Source of the DNA: a gamma proteobacterium symbiont of Ctena orbiculata
GTDB taxonomy: Bacteria; Pseudomonadota; Gammaproteobacteria; Chromatiales; Chromatiaceae
Length of the DNA: 64,000 nt
Reading direction: 5' to 3'
Assembly (NCBI GenBank): GCA_003058495.1
Contig: QBVC01000016.1
Location: 62,001-126,000 of the forward strand
Shown here: positions 48,555-58,787 of the stretch, piece after piece
Layout of the letters: each line of letters opens with the position of its first letter
How positions within the stretch are numbered: position 1 is the stretch's first letter
Notes under the pieces: model-generated
What the model was told of the DNA's origin: nothing
Database searches by the model: none
What the model saw: only the letters and a program-made list of their open reading frames with translations
Position numbers and translations under genes: made by a program

Positions 48555-49831
48555 GCCGTTCCCATGAGCTATTTGCCCAGGCGCAGAAACATATACCCGG
48601 TGGCGTCAATTCACCGGTCAGGGCCTTCCATGGGGTGGGCGGTGATCCGGTCTTTGTCGACTGCGCCGCGGGGCCCTATATCTTCGATCCGGACGGCAAC
48701 AGATATATCGACTACGTGGGCTCCTGGGGGCCGATGATCCTCGGCCACTCCCAGCATGAGGTGATCGAGGCGGTGGCCTCGGTGATCAACAAGGGCCTCA
48801 GCTTCGGCGCCCCCACCGAGCTCGAGAACCGCATGGCGGAAAAGGTGTGCGAGCTGGTGCCGAGCATGGACCTGGTGCGCATGGTCAGCTCGGGCACCGA
48901 GGCCACCATGTCGGCGATTCGTCTTGCCAGGGGCTTTACCGGGCGCGACAAGATCGTCAAGTTCGAGGGCTGCTATCACGGCCATTCCGACTCGCTGCTG
49001 GTGAAGGCCGGTTCCGGGATGCTGACCCTGGGCGAGCCCTCCTCGCCCGGGGTGCCGGCGGCCCTGGCCGAGCATACGATCACCCTGAGCTTCAACGACA
49101 GCCAGCAGGTGCGCGACTGCTTCGCCCGGGTCGGCGATCAAATCGCCTGCATCATCGTCGAGCCGGTGGCGGGCAACATGAACTGCATACCCCCGGTTCC
49201 CGGTTTTCTCGAGACCCTGCGCGAGGTCTGCGATCAATATGGAACGGTGTTGATATTCGATGAGGTGATGACCGGATTTCGCGTCGCCCTGGGGGGTGCC
49301 CAGGCCCATTACGGCATCACCCCCGACCTGACAACCCTGGGAAAGGTGATCGGTGGCGGCATGCCGGTGGGCGCCTTCGGCGGCCGCCTCGATATCATGC
49401 AGCGGATCGCTCCCCTGGGCCCCGTATACCAGGCAGGGACCCTCTCCGGCAATCCGGTGGCCATGACCGCCGGCCTGAAGACCCTGGAACTGATCTCGGC
49501 ACCCGGCTTTTTCGAGCGGCTGGGTGATAAGGTCGAACGGCTGGTCGACGGTATCATGCAGCAGGCAGAGGCCGCGGGTATTGCGCTGGCGGAAAACCGC
49601 GTTGGCGGGATGTTCGGCCTCTTCTTCAGCGATTCCCGGGTCACCGATTATGCCGCCGCCACCGCCTGCGACCTGACCCGCTTCAAGGCCTTCTATCACG
49701 GCATGCTGGCGCGGGGCGTCTACCTGGCGCCGTCCGCCTTCGAGGCGGGATTCGTCTCCCAGGCCCACAGCGACGAGGATATCCAGAACACCATCCATGC
49801 CGCCGGGGAGACCTTCAAGACCCTGGATTGA
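48551..49831 (+). CDS. hemL: Glutamate-1-semialdehyde 2,1-aminomutase
   Basis: A 426-residue PLP enzyme of normal length making 5-aminolevulinate in the C5 pathway. Motifs: [13 protein letters not shown] at the N-terminus, [46 protein letters not shown] and the PLP lysine in [18 protein letters not shown]. thiD-thiE-hemL is a widespread gammaproteobacterial order. Confidence 0.97.
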   Translation: MSRSHELFAQAQKHIPGGVNSPVRAFHGVGGDPVFVDCAAGPYIFDPDGNRYIDYVGSWGPMILGHSQHEVIEAVASVINKGLSFGAPTELENRMAEKVCELVPSMDLVRMVSSGTEATMSAIRLARGFTGRDKIVKFEGCYHGHSDSLLVKAGSGMLTLGEPSSPGVPAALAEHTITLSFNDSQQVRDCFARVGDQIACIIVEPVAGNMNCIPPVPGFLETLREVCDQYGTVLIFDEVMTGFRVALGGAQAHYGITPDLTTLGKVIGGGMPVGAFGGRLDIMQRIAPLGPVYQAGTLSGNPVAMTAGLKTLELISAPGFFERLGDKVERLVDGIMQQAEAAGIALAENRVGGMFGLFFSDSRVTDYAAATACDLTRFKAFYHGMLARGVYLAPSAFEAGFVSQAHSDEDIQNTIHAAGETFKTLD

Positions 49832-49893
49832 GGCAGACGGGTAGAGACTGAGCCTGTAGCGCCCCATTCAATCGCTTCTGCGAGCCGCCATCG

Positions 49894-51882
49894 ATGAGTG
49901 AGTTTTTCACCCCCCTGCTGACCTGGATCGGCGAAAACCCATTCTGGGCGGGGCTGGCGGTGTTCCTGGTCGCATTTTCCGAGTCCGTCGCGATAGTCGG
50001 CCTGCTGATCCCCGGGGTTGTGATGATGTTCGGCTTCGGCGCCCTGATCGCCACCGGCATTCTCGAATTCTGGCCCGTCTTCTGGTGGGCCGTGGCCGGC
50101 GCGGTGGTGGGTGATGGCCTCAGTTTCTGGCTGGGACGTCACTTCCAGGAGAGGTTGCAGGGCTTTTGGCCCTTCAACCGCCATCCCGCCACCCTCGAGA
50201 GGGGGATCCACTTCTTCCAGCGCTTTGGCGGCAAAAGCGTCGCCCTTGGCCGTTTTTTCGGACCTGTGCGCGCCATCATCCCCCTTGTCGCCGGTATGCT
50301 GGGGATGTCACCGTCGCGTTTCGTTGCCGCCAATGTCCTCTCCGCCCTGGTATGGGCGCCGGCCTATCTGCTGCCCGGTATCGTCTTTGGCGCCTCCCTG
50401 GAGCTTGCCTCCGAGGTCGCGTTCCGCCTGGTCGCCCTGATGCTGCTGCTGCTTTTCCTCGCCTGGCTGCTCTTTATCCTTGTCCGGACCCTGTTCAGGC
50501 TGATCCAGCCCCATGCCACCACGCTGGTACAGCGGGGTTTCGAGTGGGGCCAGATGCACCGGGGATTCAGATCGATCTCCAGCTCCCTGGCGGATCCGAA
50601 CCACCCGGAGGCGCGGGGCCTGGCCTTCCTCGCCACCCTGCTGCTGCTCGCCACCCTGCTTTTTGTCCTCATCACCGGCATCGTGTTGGACGGCTCGCTG
50701 ACCAAACAGGCGGATCTGCTGCTCTACAGCGCGCTGCAGAGCCTGCGCACGCCCTGGGGCGACCAGCTGATGGTGTGGTTCACCGGTTTGGGTGATCTGG
50801 GATCGATCCTGCCGATCGCCCTCGGCATCGCCATACTGCTGCTGATACAGGGACACAGGCGCGCCTTCTACTATCTGCTTGCGGCGACCGCCTTCGGCCT
50901 GTTGGCGCCGCTGCTGCTCAAATACAGCCTGCGCATACCCCGTCCGCCCAATGCACCCGATTTCCTCGGCCCCTGGTCATTCCCCAGTGCCCATGTGCTG
51001 CGCAGCGTCACGCTCTACGGCTTTGTTTCGATCATGATCGCCCGGGCCCTGGTCAGGGAGTGGCGCTGGTTTCCTTACAGTATTGCGGCCCTGGCCATCG
51101 GTGCGGTCTCGCTCTCCAGACTCTACCTGGGGGTCCACTGGGCGACCGATATCCTCGCCAGTCTCACCCTGGGTATCGCCTGGATCGCCCTGCTGGGCAT
51201 TGCCTACTATCGCCATGTGGAGGCCGAGACCCAGATCACCACACTGATTCTGGCCACGCTCTCGCTGCTGCTGATAGGCGGGGGCTACGGCTGGATGACT
51301 ACAGCTGAAAGATCAGCCAGCTTCCAACACCGTCCCGCCATCGTCCTCGTCTCCCCGGATGAGTGGCAGCGCGGCAGCAGCGCCCTGCCCCGTTTCCGCA
51401 ACGATGTCTTCGGCGCCAAGGATCACCCCCTCAACATCCAGCTGGCCGGCGATCCCGGGCGACTCGTCGACCGCTTGCGCCAGCGGGGTTGGGAAGAGGC
51501 GGAAATGTTGGGCTGGCACAATATATTGCGCCTGCTGACCCCCCACACCCAGCTTGCAGCACTGCCCGTACCCCCCCAGGTACATGATGCAGGTCACGAG
51601 GAGCTGGTCCTGGTCAAGCAGCTGACCAAGCAGCAGCGGCTGCTGCTCAGGCTCTGGCCGACCCCGCTCAGGCTCGCCCCCGATGCGCTCGGGATTTCCG
51701 TCGGCAACGTGACCCTGCAAAGGGCCGAAACCCTGATCGGCATGCTCACCATCCCCCGCACCCTCCACCAGTTCGAGCGCCCGGTGGAAATATTGCGGCA
51801 GGAGCTGGGAGAGACGGGAGCCGGCATCGACCTCGAGACGGGCGGTGTGATCAGGCTGCATTTGAGACCGGGCGGCGACTGA
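49894..51882 (+). CDS. DedA-PAP2-LssY C-terminal triple-domain membrane protein
   Basis: A 662-residue inner-membrane protein made of three parts. Residues 1-200 form a DedA domain (LVAFSESVAIVGLLIPG, RFFGPVRAIIPLVAGM). Residues 250-430 are a PAP2 phosphatase with KYSLRIPRPP, SFPSAHVLRS and SRLYLGVHWATD, so all three PAP2 signatures are present. The final 170 residues match the LssY C-terminal domain. It may both flip and dephosphorylate a lipid such as undecaprenyl pyrophosphate. It stands alone. Confidence 0.9.
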   Translation: MSEFFTPLLTWIGENPFWAGLAVFLVAFSESVAIVGLLIPGVVMMFGFGALIATGILEFWPVFWWAVAGAVVGDGLSFWLGRHFQERLQGFWPFNRHPATLERGIHFFQRFGGKSVALGRFFGPVRAIIPLVAGMLGMSPSRFVAANVLSALVWAPAYLLPGIVFGASLELASEVAFRLVALMLLLLFLAWLLFILVRTLFRLIQPHATTLVQRGFEWGQMHRGFRSISSSLADPNHPEARGLAFLATLLLLATLLFVLITGIVLDGSLTKQADLLLYSALQSLRTPWGDQLMVWFTGLGDLGSILPIALGIAILLLIQGHRRAFYYLLAATAFGLLAPLLLKYSLRIPRPPNAPDFLGPWSFPSAHVLRSVTLYGFVSIMIARALVREWRWFPYSIAALAIGAVSLSRLYLGVHWATDILASLTLGIAWIALLGIAYYRHVEAETQITTLILATLSLLLIGGGYGWMTTAERSASFQHRPAIVLVSPDEWQRGSSALPRFRNDVFGAKDHPLNIQLAGDPGRLVDRLRQRGWEEAEMLGWHNILRLLTPHTQLAALPVPPQVHDAGHEELVLVKQLTKQQRLLLRLWPTPLRLAPDALGISVGNVTLQRAETLIGMLTIPRTLHQFERPVEILRQELGETGAGIDLETGGVIRLHLRPGGD

Positions 51883-51999
51883 GCCAATGAATCCCGATCA
51901 CCCCCCTCCAGGTTAAAGCAAACCGTGATTCGGTCGAAACAGACCTTATAGGTATTGAATTTACTTATGAGAGATATCCGCGGTGTCCTGAACTAAAAT

Positions 52000-53889
52000 A
52001 TGAGACGAGAAGAGAATGGACGCCAGACAACGCAACCCGTGTTTACGCCATTGAAACAAAGATACCATTCTCCAGCCAAACGACTTATAGCCATAATCGT
52101 CCTGTGGTTTGCCGCCTCATTGGTCCTGGCGGAGACGCCGGAAATCCGCATCGGTGTGCTGGCGAAACGAGGCCCGGACAAAAGCCTCGAACGATGGAGC
52201 GCCACGGCGGAATATCTCAACGCCACCCTGCCCGCCTATCGATTCAAGATTGTTCCCATGGCGTTCGACGATATCCAGATCCTGGTAAAAAACCAGATGG
52301 TCGATTTCGTCATCGTCAATCCCGGCATCTATGTCAACCTCTCGGTCAAGTATGGTGTCAGACGCGTCCTCACCCTGGTCAACAAGCTCTCGGACGAGAG
52401 CCAGGTATCGAGATTCGGCAGCGTCATCTTCACCCTCAGGGACCGTGAGGACATTCAACATCTGGCTGACCTCAAGAACCAACGGGTAGCCGCCGTCCAC
52501 AGCACATCGCTCGGCGGCTGGATAATGGCACGCAGGGAGTTGCGGGTCGCGGGCATAGAGAAGTGGGATTTTGCCTCATTGCTCTTTCTCAATACCCACG
52601 ACGCGGTGGTGAATGCGGTATTGAAACGAGAGGCGGAGGTTGGCATCGTCAGAACCGACACCCTGGAGCGGATGGCGCAGGAAGGCAAGCTGGAGCAGCA
52701 GGATTTTCGCATCCTCTCTCCCAAGATGTACGAGAACTTTCCCTATGCGATCAGCACCTCCCTCTACCCGGAGTGGCCGTTTTCGCAACTGCCTCACACA
52801 TCGCTGGAGGTCGCGCGGGAGGTCGCCGTGGCGCTGCTTGAACTGCCGCCTGAACATTCGGCGGCCCAGGACGCCCGAATTCACGGCTGGACGATTCCCG
52901 AAAATTACCAAACGGTGCATGACCTGCTGTCGCTGCTGGAGATGCCACCCTACGACAAAAAACTGAAAGACAGTCTCGCCGATTCAATCAACGACATTTG
53001 GCACTGGTATCTCCTGGGGGTTTTGGTACTGCTGATCCTTGTCCTCCTGCTTGTGCGATTGATCCGGCTCAACCGCTCACTGACTGCGCACAAGAAGACC
53101 CTCGAGGAGAGTGAACGGGCGCAGATTATCACCTTCAACGAGGCGGCCGTCGGCCTCGCCCACATCAGCCTGAGCGGCAGGATAGTGCGCCTCAACCGCA
53201 GATTGAGCGAAATCGTCGCGCTCTCGCCGCAACAGATCATGGAGATCAATCTCAAGGATCTGCTGTTCAGCGACGATGTTCCGGTATGCACCCGTTCATT
53301 CGACAAGCTACGCAACCGAGAGACGAGCAGCGTATCGACTCAACTGCGCCTGGTCTGTGCCAACGGCACAACAAAATGGATTCAGCTCTCACTTTCGAAA
53401 CTCCCCGAGCATGCCCATGACAACAGCCTTCTGGTTGCGGTGATCGACGATATCGATCAATACAAGAAAATCGAGGAGGAGTCATTACGCATTAAGCTGG
53501 AGAGAGAACTGATACTGGACTCTGCCGGCGACGGCATCATCGGCATCGACAGCGAAGCCAACCACATCTTCGTCAACCCGGCGGCGGCAAACATGCTGGG
53601 ATACACTATCGACGAGTTGCTGGAAAAGAACTGTCATGCCGTTTGGCATCACAGCAGAGAGGATGGCAGCAGCTACCCGGAAGCGGAATGCCCGATTACC
53701 AGCGTACTGAAACACGGCAACACCCACCATGCCGAGCAGGAGACAATCTGGCGGAAGAACGGCAAGCCGTTGCAAGTGGACTACATCAGCACGCCGATAA
53801 AGGAGGGCGGCAGGATAGTCGGGGCAGTCGTGGTCTTTCATCGCAACGCACCCCCGAATCTTGAGCAGCCTGCAATTGCCGCATCATGA
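52000..53889 (+). CDS. Membrane sensor with PhnD-like periplasmic domain and two PAS domains, no output
   Basis: A 629-residue protein. After a signal anchor (about 28-45) is a PhnD/TtrS-type solute-binding domain (about 48-320; VDFVIVNPGIYV and HSTSLGGWIMARRE). A membrane helix at about 336-355 leads to two PAS domains (about 375-490 and 500-615). The protein ends there, without kinase, GGDEF, EAL or DNA-binding domain. Its stop overlaps the start of the diguanylate cyclase gene by four bases, so output is probably passed to that partner. The second PAS has a variant Cys motif. Confidence 0.87.
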   Translation: MRREENGRQTTQPVFTPLKQRYHSPAKRLIAIIVLWFAASLVLAETPEIRIGVLAKRGPDKSLERWSATAEYLNATLPAYRFKIVPMAFDDIQILVKNQMVDFVIVNPGIYVNLSVKYGVRRVLTLVNKLSDESQVSRFGSVIFTLRDREDIQHLADLKNQRVAAVHSTSLGGWIMARRELRVAGIEKWDFASLLFLNTHDAVVNAVLKREAEVGIVRTDTLERMAQEGKLEQQDFRILSPKMYENFPYAISTSLYPEWPFSQLPHTSLEVAREVAVALLELPPEHSAAQDARIHGWTIPENYQTVHDLLSLLEMPPYDKKLKDSLADSINDIWHWYLLGVLVLLILVLLLVRLIRLNRSLTAHKKTLEESERAQIITFNEAAVGLAHISLSGRIVRLNRRLSEIVALSPQQIMEINLKDLLFSDDVPVCTRSFDKLRNRETSSVSTQLRLVCANGTTKWIQLSLSKLPEHAHDNSLLVAVIDDIDQYKKIEEESLRIKLERELILDSAGDGIIGIDSEANHIFVNPAAANMLGYTIDELLEKNCHAVWHHSREDGSSYPEAECPITSVLKHGNTHHAEQETIWRKNGKPLQVDYISTPIKEGGRIVGAVVVFHRNAPPNLEQPAIAAS

Positions 53890-56222
53890 AAATCGGCAGA
53901 CTCGTAGCAATCTATCTTGCGCTCTTGATATCTACCGCATCATTCGGCGGCCTGCTTTTTTGGGGCATCCATCAACAAACCTTGAACAGCATCGTTAACG
54001 AGCTGAAACTTGAATCGAACAACCTCATCAATCAAATAACAAAACAGATAAGCCTTGCCTTTATTGAAATACACTCTGACTTGCTGTATGTCATCGAACA
54101 GCATGAACTACGTGACATCGATTCAGTTTTCGCAAGACATTCGGCAACAGTCAGTCTCCAGGAATCCTGGAAATCCCTGGCCCTTCAGCGCAGGCGATAT
54201 GACCAGATTCGCTTCCTCGATGTCAACGGCAAGGAACGGATACGCATCAACTACAACAACGGGGATCCGGTTGTTATCGGCGAAGAATATCTGCAATCAA
54301 AGAAGTCCCGATACTATTTCACCGAATCCATCAACAGACAGCCCGGCACGATATACAGTTCACCACTCGATCTAAACATAGAGAATCAACAGATAGAACT
54401 GCCGTTAAAGCCTACGATTCGGTTCGCGTCTCCCGTGGTCGACGGCAACAATCAGACGCTAGGCGTGATTATCCTCAACTACCTGGCGGAAAACATTCTG
54501 AACGAGTTTCGCAGAGTATCGGCAGGTTACTCGGGAGAGGCGATTTTGCTCAATTGGCAGGGATACACGCTGCTGAGTCCGGAAAGCGCCCAGGATTGGG
54601 GCTTTATGTTTCCCGACAGCCCCCAGGTCGGAATCAACGTACAACATGCCGATGTCTGGCGGACCATTCAGCGGCTTCACCAAGGACAGGAAGTCAATCG
54701 CCAGGGCCTCTACACCTTCGATTCGATTCACCCATCCGGCGAGGAGCTGAGCGATACCTGCACGAGCTGTCTGCGGGTTCTCCTGTATGTGCCGACAGAA
54801 CTGATCAATTCCAGGTTATGGCGACAGCTTACCAACTCGGTATACATTCTTAGCTCCACCCTCGTTATCGTGTTTATTGTTTTGGCGATGGCAGTTTGGA
54901 ATAGAGAAAAAAGAAATATCAACGAACGGCAGCTTCAACGCCTCAATCAGCAGATATCCGCCGAACACGATCTATTCCTCAGCGGGCCCAGCATTATTGC
55001 AAAATTACGCAACGAGCTGGGATGGCCTGTCGAGTTCATATCCGCAAATGTACAAGAGCTGCTGGGTTACGAGCCCGAGACATTCACCAATGGCTCGCTG
55101 TCGTTCTCCAACATCATCGACCCTGGCCATCTGCAGCACTATTTTCATGAAAACGTCCAAGCCGAGCAGGATCGCGCAATCAATTTCAAACGCAGTCCAT
55201 ATAAGATCGTGGACAGGGACAAAAAGCGGAAATGGGTCCAGGATACTACCCATCTGATTCGTGACGAAGTAGGCCGGCTCACTCATTTCTTTGTCCATAT
55301 CAGCGACATCTCGCACCTCAAGGAGGTTGAAGAGCAGTTAACCGACTCCCACAACTACATCCAAAGGGTAGTGGATGCCATTGCCGATCCCACTCTGGTG
55401 ATCAATATAGACAATCATCAGTTACAGCTGGTCAATCAGTCGGCTCTCAACCTGTACACCAACGAAAGCCAACTGAAAGAGGGCATGACATGCTATCGCC
55501 TATCCCATAAACGCAACACCCCATGCAACGGCAAACACGATCCCTGCCCGATTACCGAGATAGAAAAATCAAGGAAGAGCGTATCCGTCGTGCACAAGCA
55601 CTACAACAGTCAGGGAAAGGTAATGTACGTGGACGTAAGAGCCACACCGATTTTCGATGACAGCGGCGAGCATGTGGTGCAGATTATCGAATCGCACAGG
55701 GATATCACCGACACCATCAACATGGAGAAACAGTTACAGTACATAGCTGAAACCGACCGCCTTACACAGATCTACAATCGAACCAAGTTCGACGAGGAGT
55801 TAAAAAACCAGATCGCCTGGGCAAGCCTGACCAATAACCACTTCGGCCTGATTATGCTCGACCTCGATCATTTCAAGGAGGTCAACGACAACTTCGGCCA
55901 CGACGCCGGCGACGCGGTGCTGAAAAAGACCGTGGAGCTTTTGCACACCAGAATCCGCAAATCCGACATCCTGGCGCGCTGGGGCGGCGAAGAGTTCATG
56001 ATCATCGCTCCCGATATCGATCAGAGCGACCTGCTCTCCATGATAGAGTCCCTGCGCAGCTCCATCGAGAAGATCGAACATGAGGGGGTTGGCAGGGTTA
56101 CCGCAAGTTTTGGCGCCAGCATCATTACCCATAATGACAACATACAGTCGTTACTGAAACGGGTGGATATGGCCTTGTACCGCTCGAAACACGGCGGCCG
56201 CAACCGCTGCACCATTCTCTAG
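53886..56222 (+). CDS. dCache-PAS-PAS-GGDEF diguanylate cyclase
   Basis: A 778-residue membrane protein: N-terminal helix (about 7-26), a periplasmic dCache-like region (to about 310), a second helix, two PAS domains (about 365-485 and 490-620) and GGDEF (about 625-775). The active site is WGGEEF with an RxxD inhibitory site five residues before it (RKSD then ILARW). The second PAS carries the CYRL-type Cys-x10-Cys-x6-Cys motif. It makes c-di-GMP and is translationally coupled to the sensor upstream. Base composition is AT-richer than most of the window. Confidence 0.9.
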   Translation: MKIGRLVAIYLALLISTASFGGLLFWGIHQQTLNSIVNELKLESNNLINQITKQISLAFIEIHSDLLYVIEQHELRDIDSVFARHSATVSLQESWKSLALQRRRYDQIRFLDVNGKERIRINYNNGDPVVIGEEYLQSKKSRYYFTESINRQPGTIYSSPLDLNIENQQIELPLKPTIRFASPVVDGNNQTLGVIILNYLAENILNEFRRVSAGYSGEAILLNWQGYTLLSPESAQDWGFMFPDSPQVGINVQHADVWRTIQRLHQGQEVNRQGLYTFDSIHPSGEELSDTCTSCLRVLLYVPTELINSRLWRQLTNSVYILSSTLVIVFIVLAMAVWNREKRNINERQLQRLNQQISAEHDLFLSGPSIIAKLRNELGWPVEFISANVQELLGYEPETFTNGSLSFSNIIDPGHLQHYFHENVQAEQDRAINFKRSPYKIVDRDKKRKWVQDTTHLIRDEVGRLTHFFVHISDISHLKEVEEQLTDSHNYIQRVVDAIADPTLVINIDNHQLQLVNQSALNLYTNESQLKEGMTCYRLSHKRNTPCNGKHDPCPITEIEKSRKSVSVVHKHYNSQGKVMYVDVRATPIFDDSGEHVVQIIESHRDITDTINMEKQLQYIAETDRLTQIYNRTKFDEELKNQIAWASLTNNHFGLIMLDLDHFKEVNDNFGHDAGDAVLKKTVELLHTRIRKSDILARWGGEEFMIIAPDIDQSDLLSMIESLRSSIEKIEHEGVGRVTASFGASIITHNDNIQSLLKRVDMALYRSKHGGRNRCTIL

Positions 56223-56504
56223 CGTCCCTGGCGATTCCATTCCACCCTTCCGTCACCTGGCTATGCCACCCTCAGTCGCGGCGTCATTTCCTGGCCTGCC
56301 ATGCCATTCACCATTTTGTGAAGGCGGCCGCGGTGAAAACCTATCCTAGCGCACATCGAATAGAGTAATATCTGCTCCCGGCAGCCGGGCGGGTGTCGAT
56401 TGACGCCACAATGTGGACGGCGTCAGTTGCCGACAACTGGCTGCGCATTCAGACAGGTTCAACCGCTGAATTTTGACAGTAGTAGACAATCAAGAGGTTC
56501 TTCG

Positions 56505-56813
56505 ATGAATAAAACGACCTATGCTGCGGGTATCTGCCTGCTCGGATCCCTGATCACCGGCTGCAGCGACAGCAACGATTTCAAACCGGTTGCAGGGATG
56601 GACGCCATGGATATCTATGCCAATGCATGCTCTAGCTGCCACGGTGAAAACGGCGGCGGCAAGTTCGGCCTGCTGCTGAAACTTGCCGGCAGCGAAGCCA
56701 CCCGGGATGAAATCGTGGACAAGATCCGTAACGGCGGCCACATCATGCCGGCCTTTCCCAATATCGACACCGAAGATGCCGGGCTTGTCGCCAGCTATCT
56801 CAAGTCGTTGTAA
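56505..56813 (+). CDS. Small c-type cytochrome, probable lipoprotein
   Basis: A 102-residue exported monohaem cytochrome. The lipobox-like LITGC near residue 17 suggests anchoring. The haem site is CSSCH with an axial methionine in HIMPAFP. The ATG at 56505 has an AGAGG site. Its last bases overlap the convergent ubiX stop. No oxidase or dehydrogenase partner is adjacent. Confidence 0.9.
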   Translation: MNKTTYAAGICLLGSLITGCSDSNDFKPVAGMDAMDIYANACSSCHGENGGGKFGLLLKLAGSEATRDEIVDKIRNGGHIMPAFPNIDTEDAGLVASYLKSL

Positions 56814-57426
56814 CCCCCCATCTGGGCATAAGACTGTGCTCGATATCCAGCTGGTCCAGAATCCGGGCGACCATGAAATCAACGATCTCGTCGAGTGTCG
56901 CCGGGTGGTGATAGAAACCGGGATTGGCCGGCATGATCACCGCCCCCATGCGACTCAGCTTCAGCATATTCTCCAGATGGATATCTGAAAAAGGGGTCTC
57001 CCGCACCACCAGGATCAGCTTGCGCCGCTCCTTCAGCACCACATCCGCCGCACGTTCGATCAGGTCGTTGCTGGCGCCGCCGGCGACGGCCGCCAGGGTG
57101 CCGGTGGTACAGGGACAGACCACCATCGCAGCTGGCGGATTGGAGCCACTCGCCACCGGGGCCATCCACTGCTGCCTACCGAACACCTGCAGCTGACCGG
57201 GACTGGCCTGAAAGCGTTGGCTGAGCAGCTTTTCCACCTCGGCGGGCTGTCCCGGCAGATCGAGATCGCTCTCCATTTTCAACACGATCTGGCCCGCCTG
57301 GCTGATCATCAGATAGATATCCCTCCCCGACGCCAGCAGCGACTCGAGCAGACGCAACGCGTAGGCGCTTCCGGAGGCGCCGGTGATCGCCACCGCGATG
57401 GGTGCCTGTTTCTGTTTCATCTTCAT
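56800..57426 (-). CDS. ubiX: Flavin prenyltransferase UbiX
   Basis: A 208-residue enzyme that makes prenylated FMN for UbiD-type decarboxylases. Motifs: ITGASGSAYALRLLE, VVCPCTTGTLAAVAGGASNDLI and FSDIHLENMLKLSRMGAVI. It overlaps the mpl stop by four bases in the same direction. A second ATG is two codons in. Confidence 0.93.
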   Translation of the reverse strand: MKMKQKQAPIAVAITGASGSAYALRLLESLLASGRDIYLMISQAGQIVLKMESDLDLPGQPAEVEKLLSQRFQASPGQLQVFGRQQWMAPVASGSNPPAAMVVCPCTTGTLAAVAGGASNDLIERAADVVLKERRKLILVVRETPFSDIHLENMLKLSRMGAVIMPANPGFYHHPATLDEIVDFMVARILDQLDIEHSLMPRWGVTTT

Positions 57427-58787
57427 AACCTGGATTGTAGGGCATCCAAGAGACGCTGATGTATCGCCTCGAAGCCGCCATTGCTCATAACCAGAAAATG
57501 GTCTCCTGGGCGGGCCTGCTCCAGGGTCCGGCTGACCATTGACGCGGTATCGTCAAACAGCTCGAAACGATCGCCCAATGGGGCCAGGGCCTCAGCGGCA
57601 TCCCATCCCAGGTCGTCGGGTACGAACACCATCACCTGATCCGCGGCCTGCAGCGCGTCCGCCAGCCGGTCGGCATGCACCCCCCGCTTCATGGTATTCG
57701 ACCTGGGCTCGAGAAGGACGAAGATGCGTTCATCCCCCACCTGCCTGCGCAACCCATCGAGGGTGGTCTCTATGGCTGTCGGATGGTGGGCGAAATCGTC
57801 ATACACCCGCACCCCGTCCACCTCTCCACGCAGTTCCAGGCGCCGTTTTACATTCTTGAAACCGCCAAGGGACGGGATGGCCTGCCCCGGCGCCACCCCG
57901 GCATGGCGGGCCGCGGCGATGGCCGCCAGCGCGTTGGCCACATTGTGCCTGCCGATCAGATCCCAGCTGACCCGTCCCTGGTTCTCGCCTTCGCAGACGA
58001 CATCGAAGCTGTGTCCGTCGGGCGCGGCCTGCTCCGCATGCCATCCCGCCTCGATCTCGGGATCGAAGAACTCCAGCGGCGTCCAGACACCCATATCGAG
58101 CACTTCACTGAGGTTACCGTCGTTCAACGGTGTGATGATCAGACCTTCGGCGGGGACCGTTCTCACCAAATGGTGGAACTGGCGCTGTATCATCGACAGA
58201 TCGTCGAAGATATCGGCATGATCGTATTCGAGATTGTTCATGACCAGGGTACGCGGCCGGTAGTGGACGAATTTGGATCGCTTGTCGAAGAAGGCGGTAT
58301 CGTACTCATCCGCCTCGACCACGAAAAAGGGGGCCTCCCCCAGCCGCGCCGAAACCCCGAAGTTCTCCGGCACCCCGCCGATGAGAAAACCGGGCTGCAG
58401 ACCCGCCTGCTCCAGGATCCAGGCGAGCAGGCTGGCGGTGCTGGTCTTGCCGTGGGTACCCGCCACCGCCACGACCCAACGCCCCTGCAAGACGTTCTCC
58501 GCCAGCCACTGCGGTCCCGAGGTATAGGGCAGGCCCCGATTCAGCATCGCCTCCACCGCGGGATTGCCGCGGGACATGGCATTACCCACCACCACCAGAT
58601 CCGGGGCGGGTTGCAGATGGTCGGCCTCGAATCCCTCCATCAGCGCGATTCCGGCCTCTTCGAGCTGGGTACTCATGGGCGGATAGACATTGGCGTCGGA
58701 ACCGCTGACCCGATGGCCGAGGGCCCGCGCCAGGAGTGCGATTCCGCCCATGAACGTCCCGCAAATTCCGAGGATATGTAGATGCAT
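57423..58787 (-). CDS. mpl: UDP-N-acetylmuramate:L-alanyl-gamma-D-glutamyl-meso-DAP ligase
   Basis: A 454-residue Mur-ligase that reuses the tripeptide recovered from the cell wall. It has HILGICGTFMGG, ATP loop AGTHGKTSTASLLAWIL and EADEYDTAFFD. The ATG at 58787 shares one base with the stop of the gene before it (TGATG), showing coupling. Confidence 0.95.
   Translation of the reverse strand: MHLHILGICGTFMGGIALLARALGHRVSGSDANVYPPMSTQLEEAGIALMEGFEADHLQPAPDLVVVGNAMSRGNPAVEAMLNRGLPYTSGPQWLAENVLQGRWVVAVAGTHGKTSTASLLAWILEQAGLQPGFLIGGVPENFGVSARLGEAPFFVVEADEYDTAFFDKRSKFVHYRPRTLVMNNLEYDHADIFDDLSMIQRQFHHLVRTVPAEGLIITPLNDGNLSEVLDMGVWTPLEFFDPEIEAGWHAEQAAPDGHSFDVVCEGENQGRVSWDLIGRHNVANALAAIAAARHAGVAPGQAIPSLGGFKNVKRRLELRGEVDGVRVYDDFAHHPTAIETTLDGLRRQVGDERIFVLLEPRSNTMKRGVHADRLADALQAADQVMVFVPDDLGWDAAEALAPLGDRFELFDDTASMVSRTLEQARPGDHFLVMSNGGFEAIHQRLLDALQSRL

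Noticed and set aside
48611-49867. 418-codon minus-strand frame opposite hemL
   Set aside because: Antisense of a highly conserved gene; His/Gly/Asp-rich artefact.
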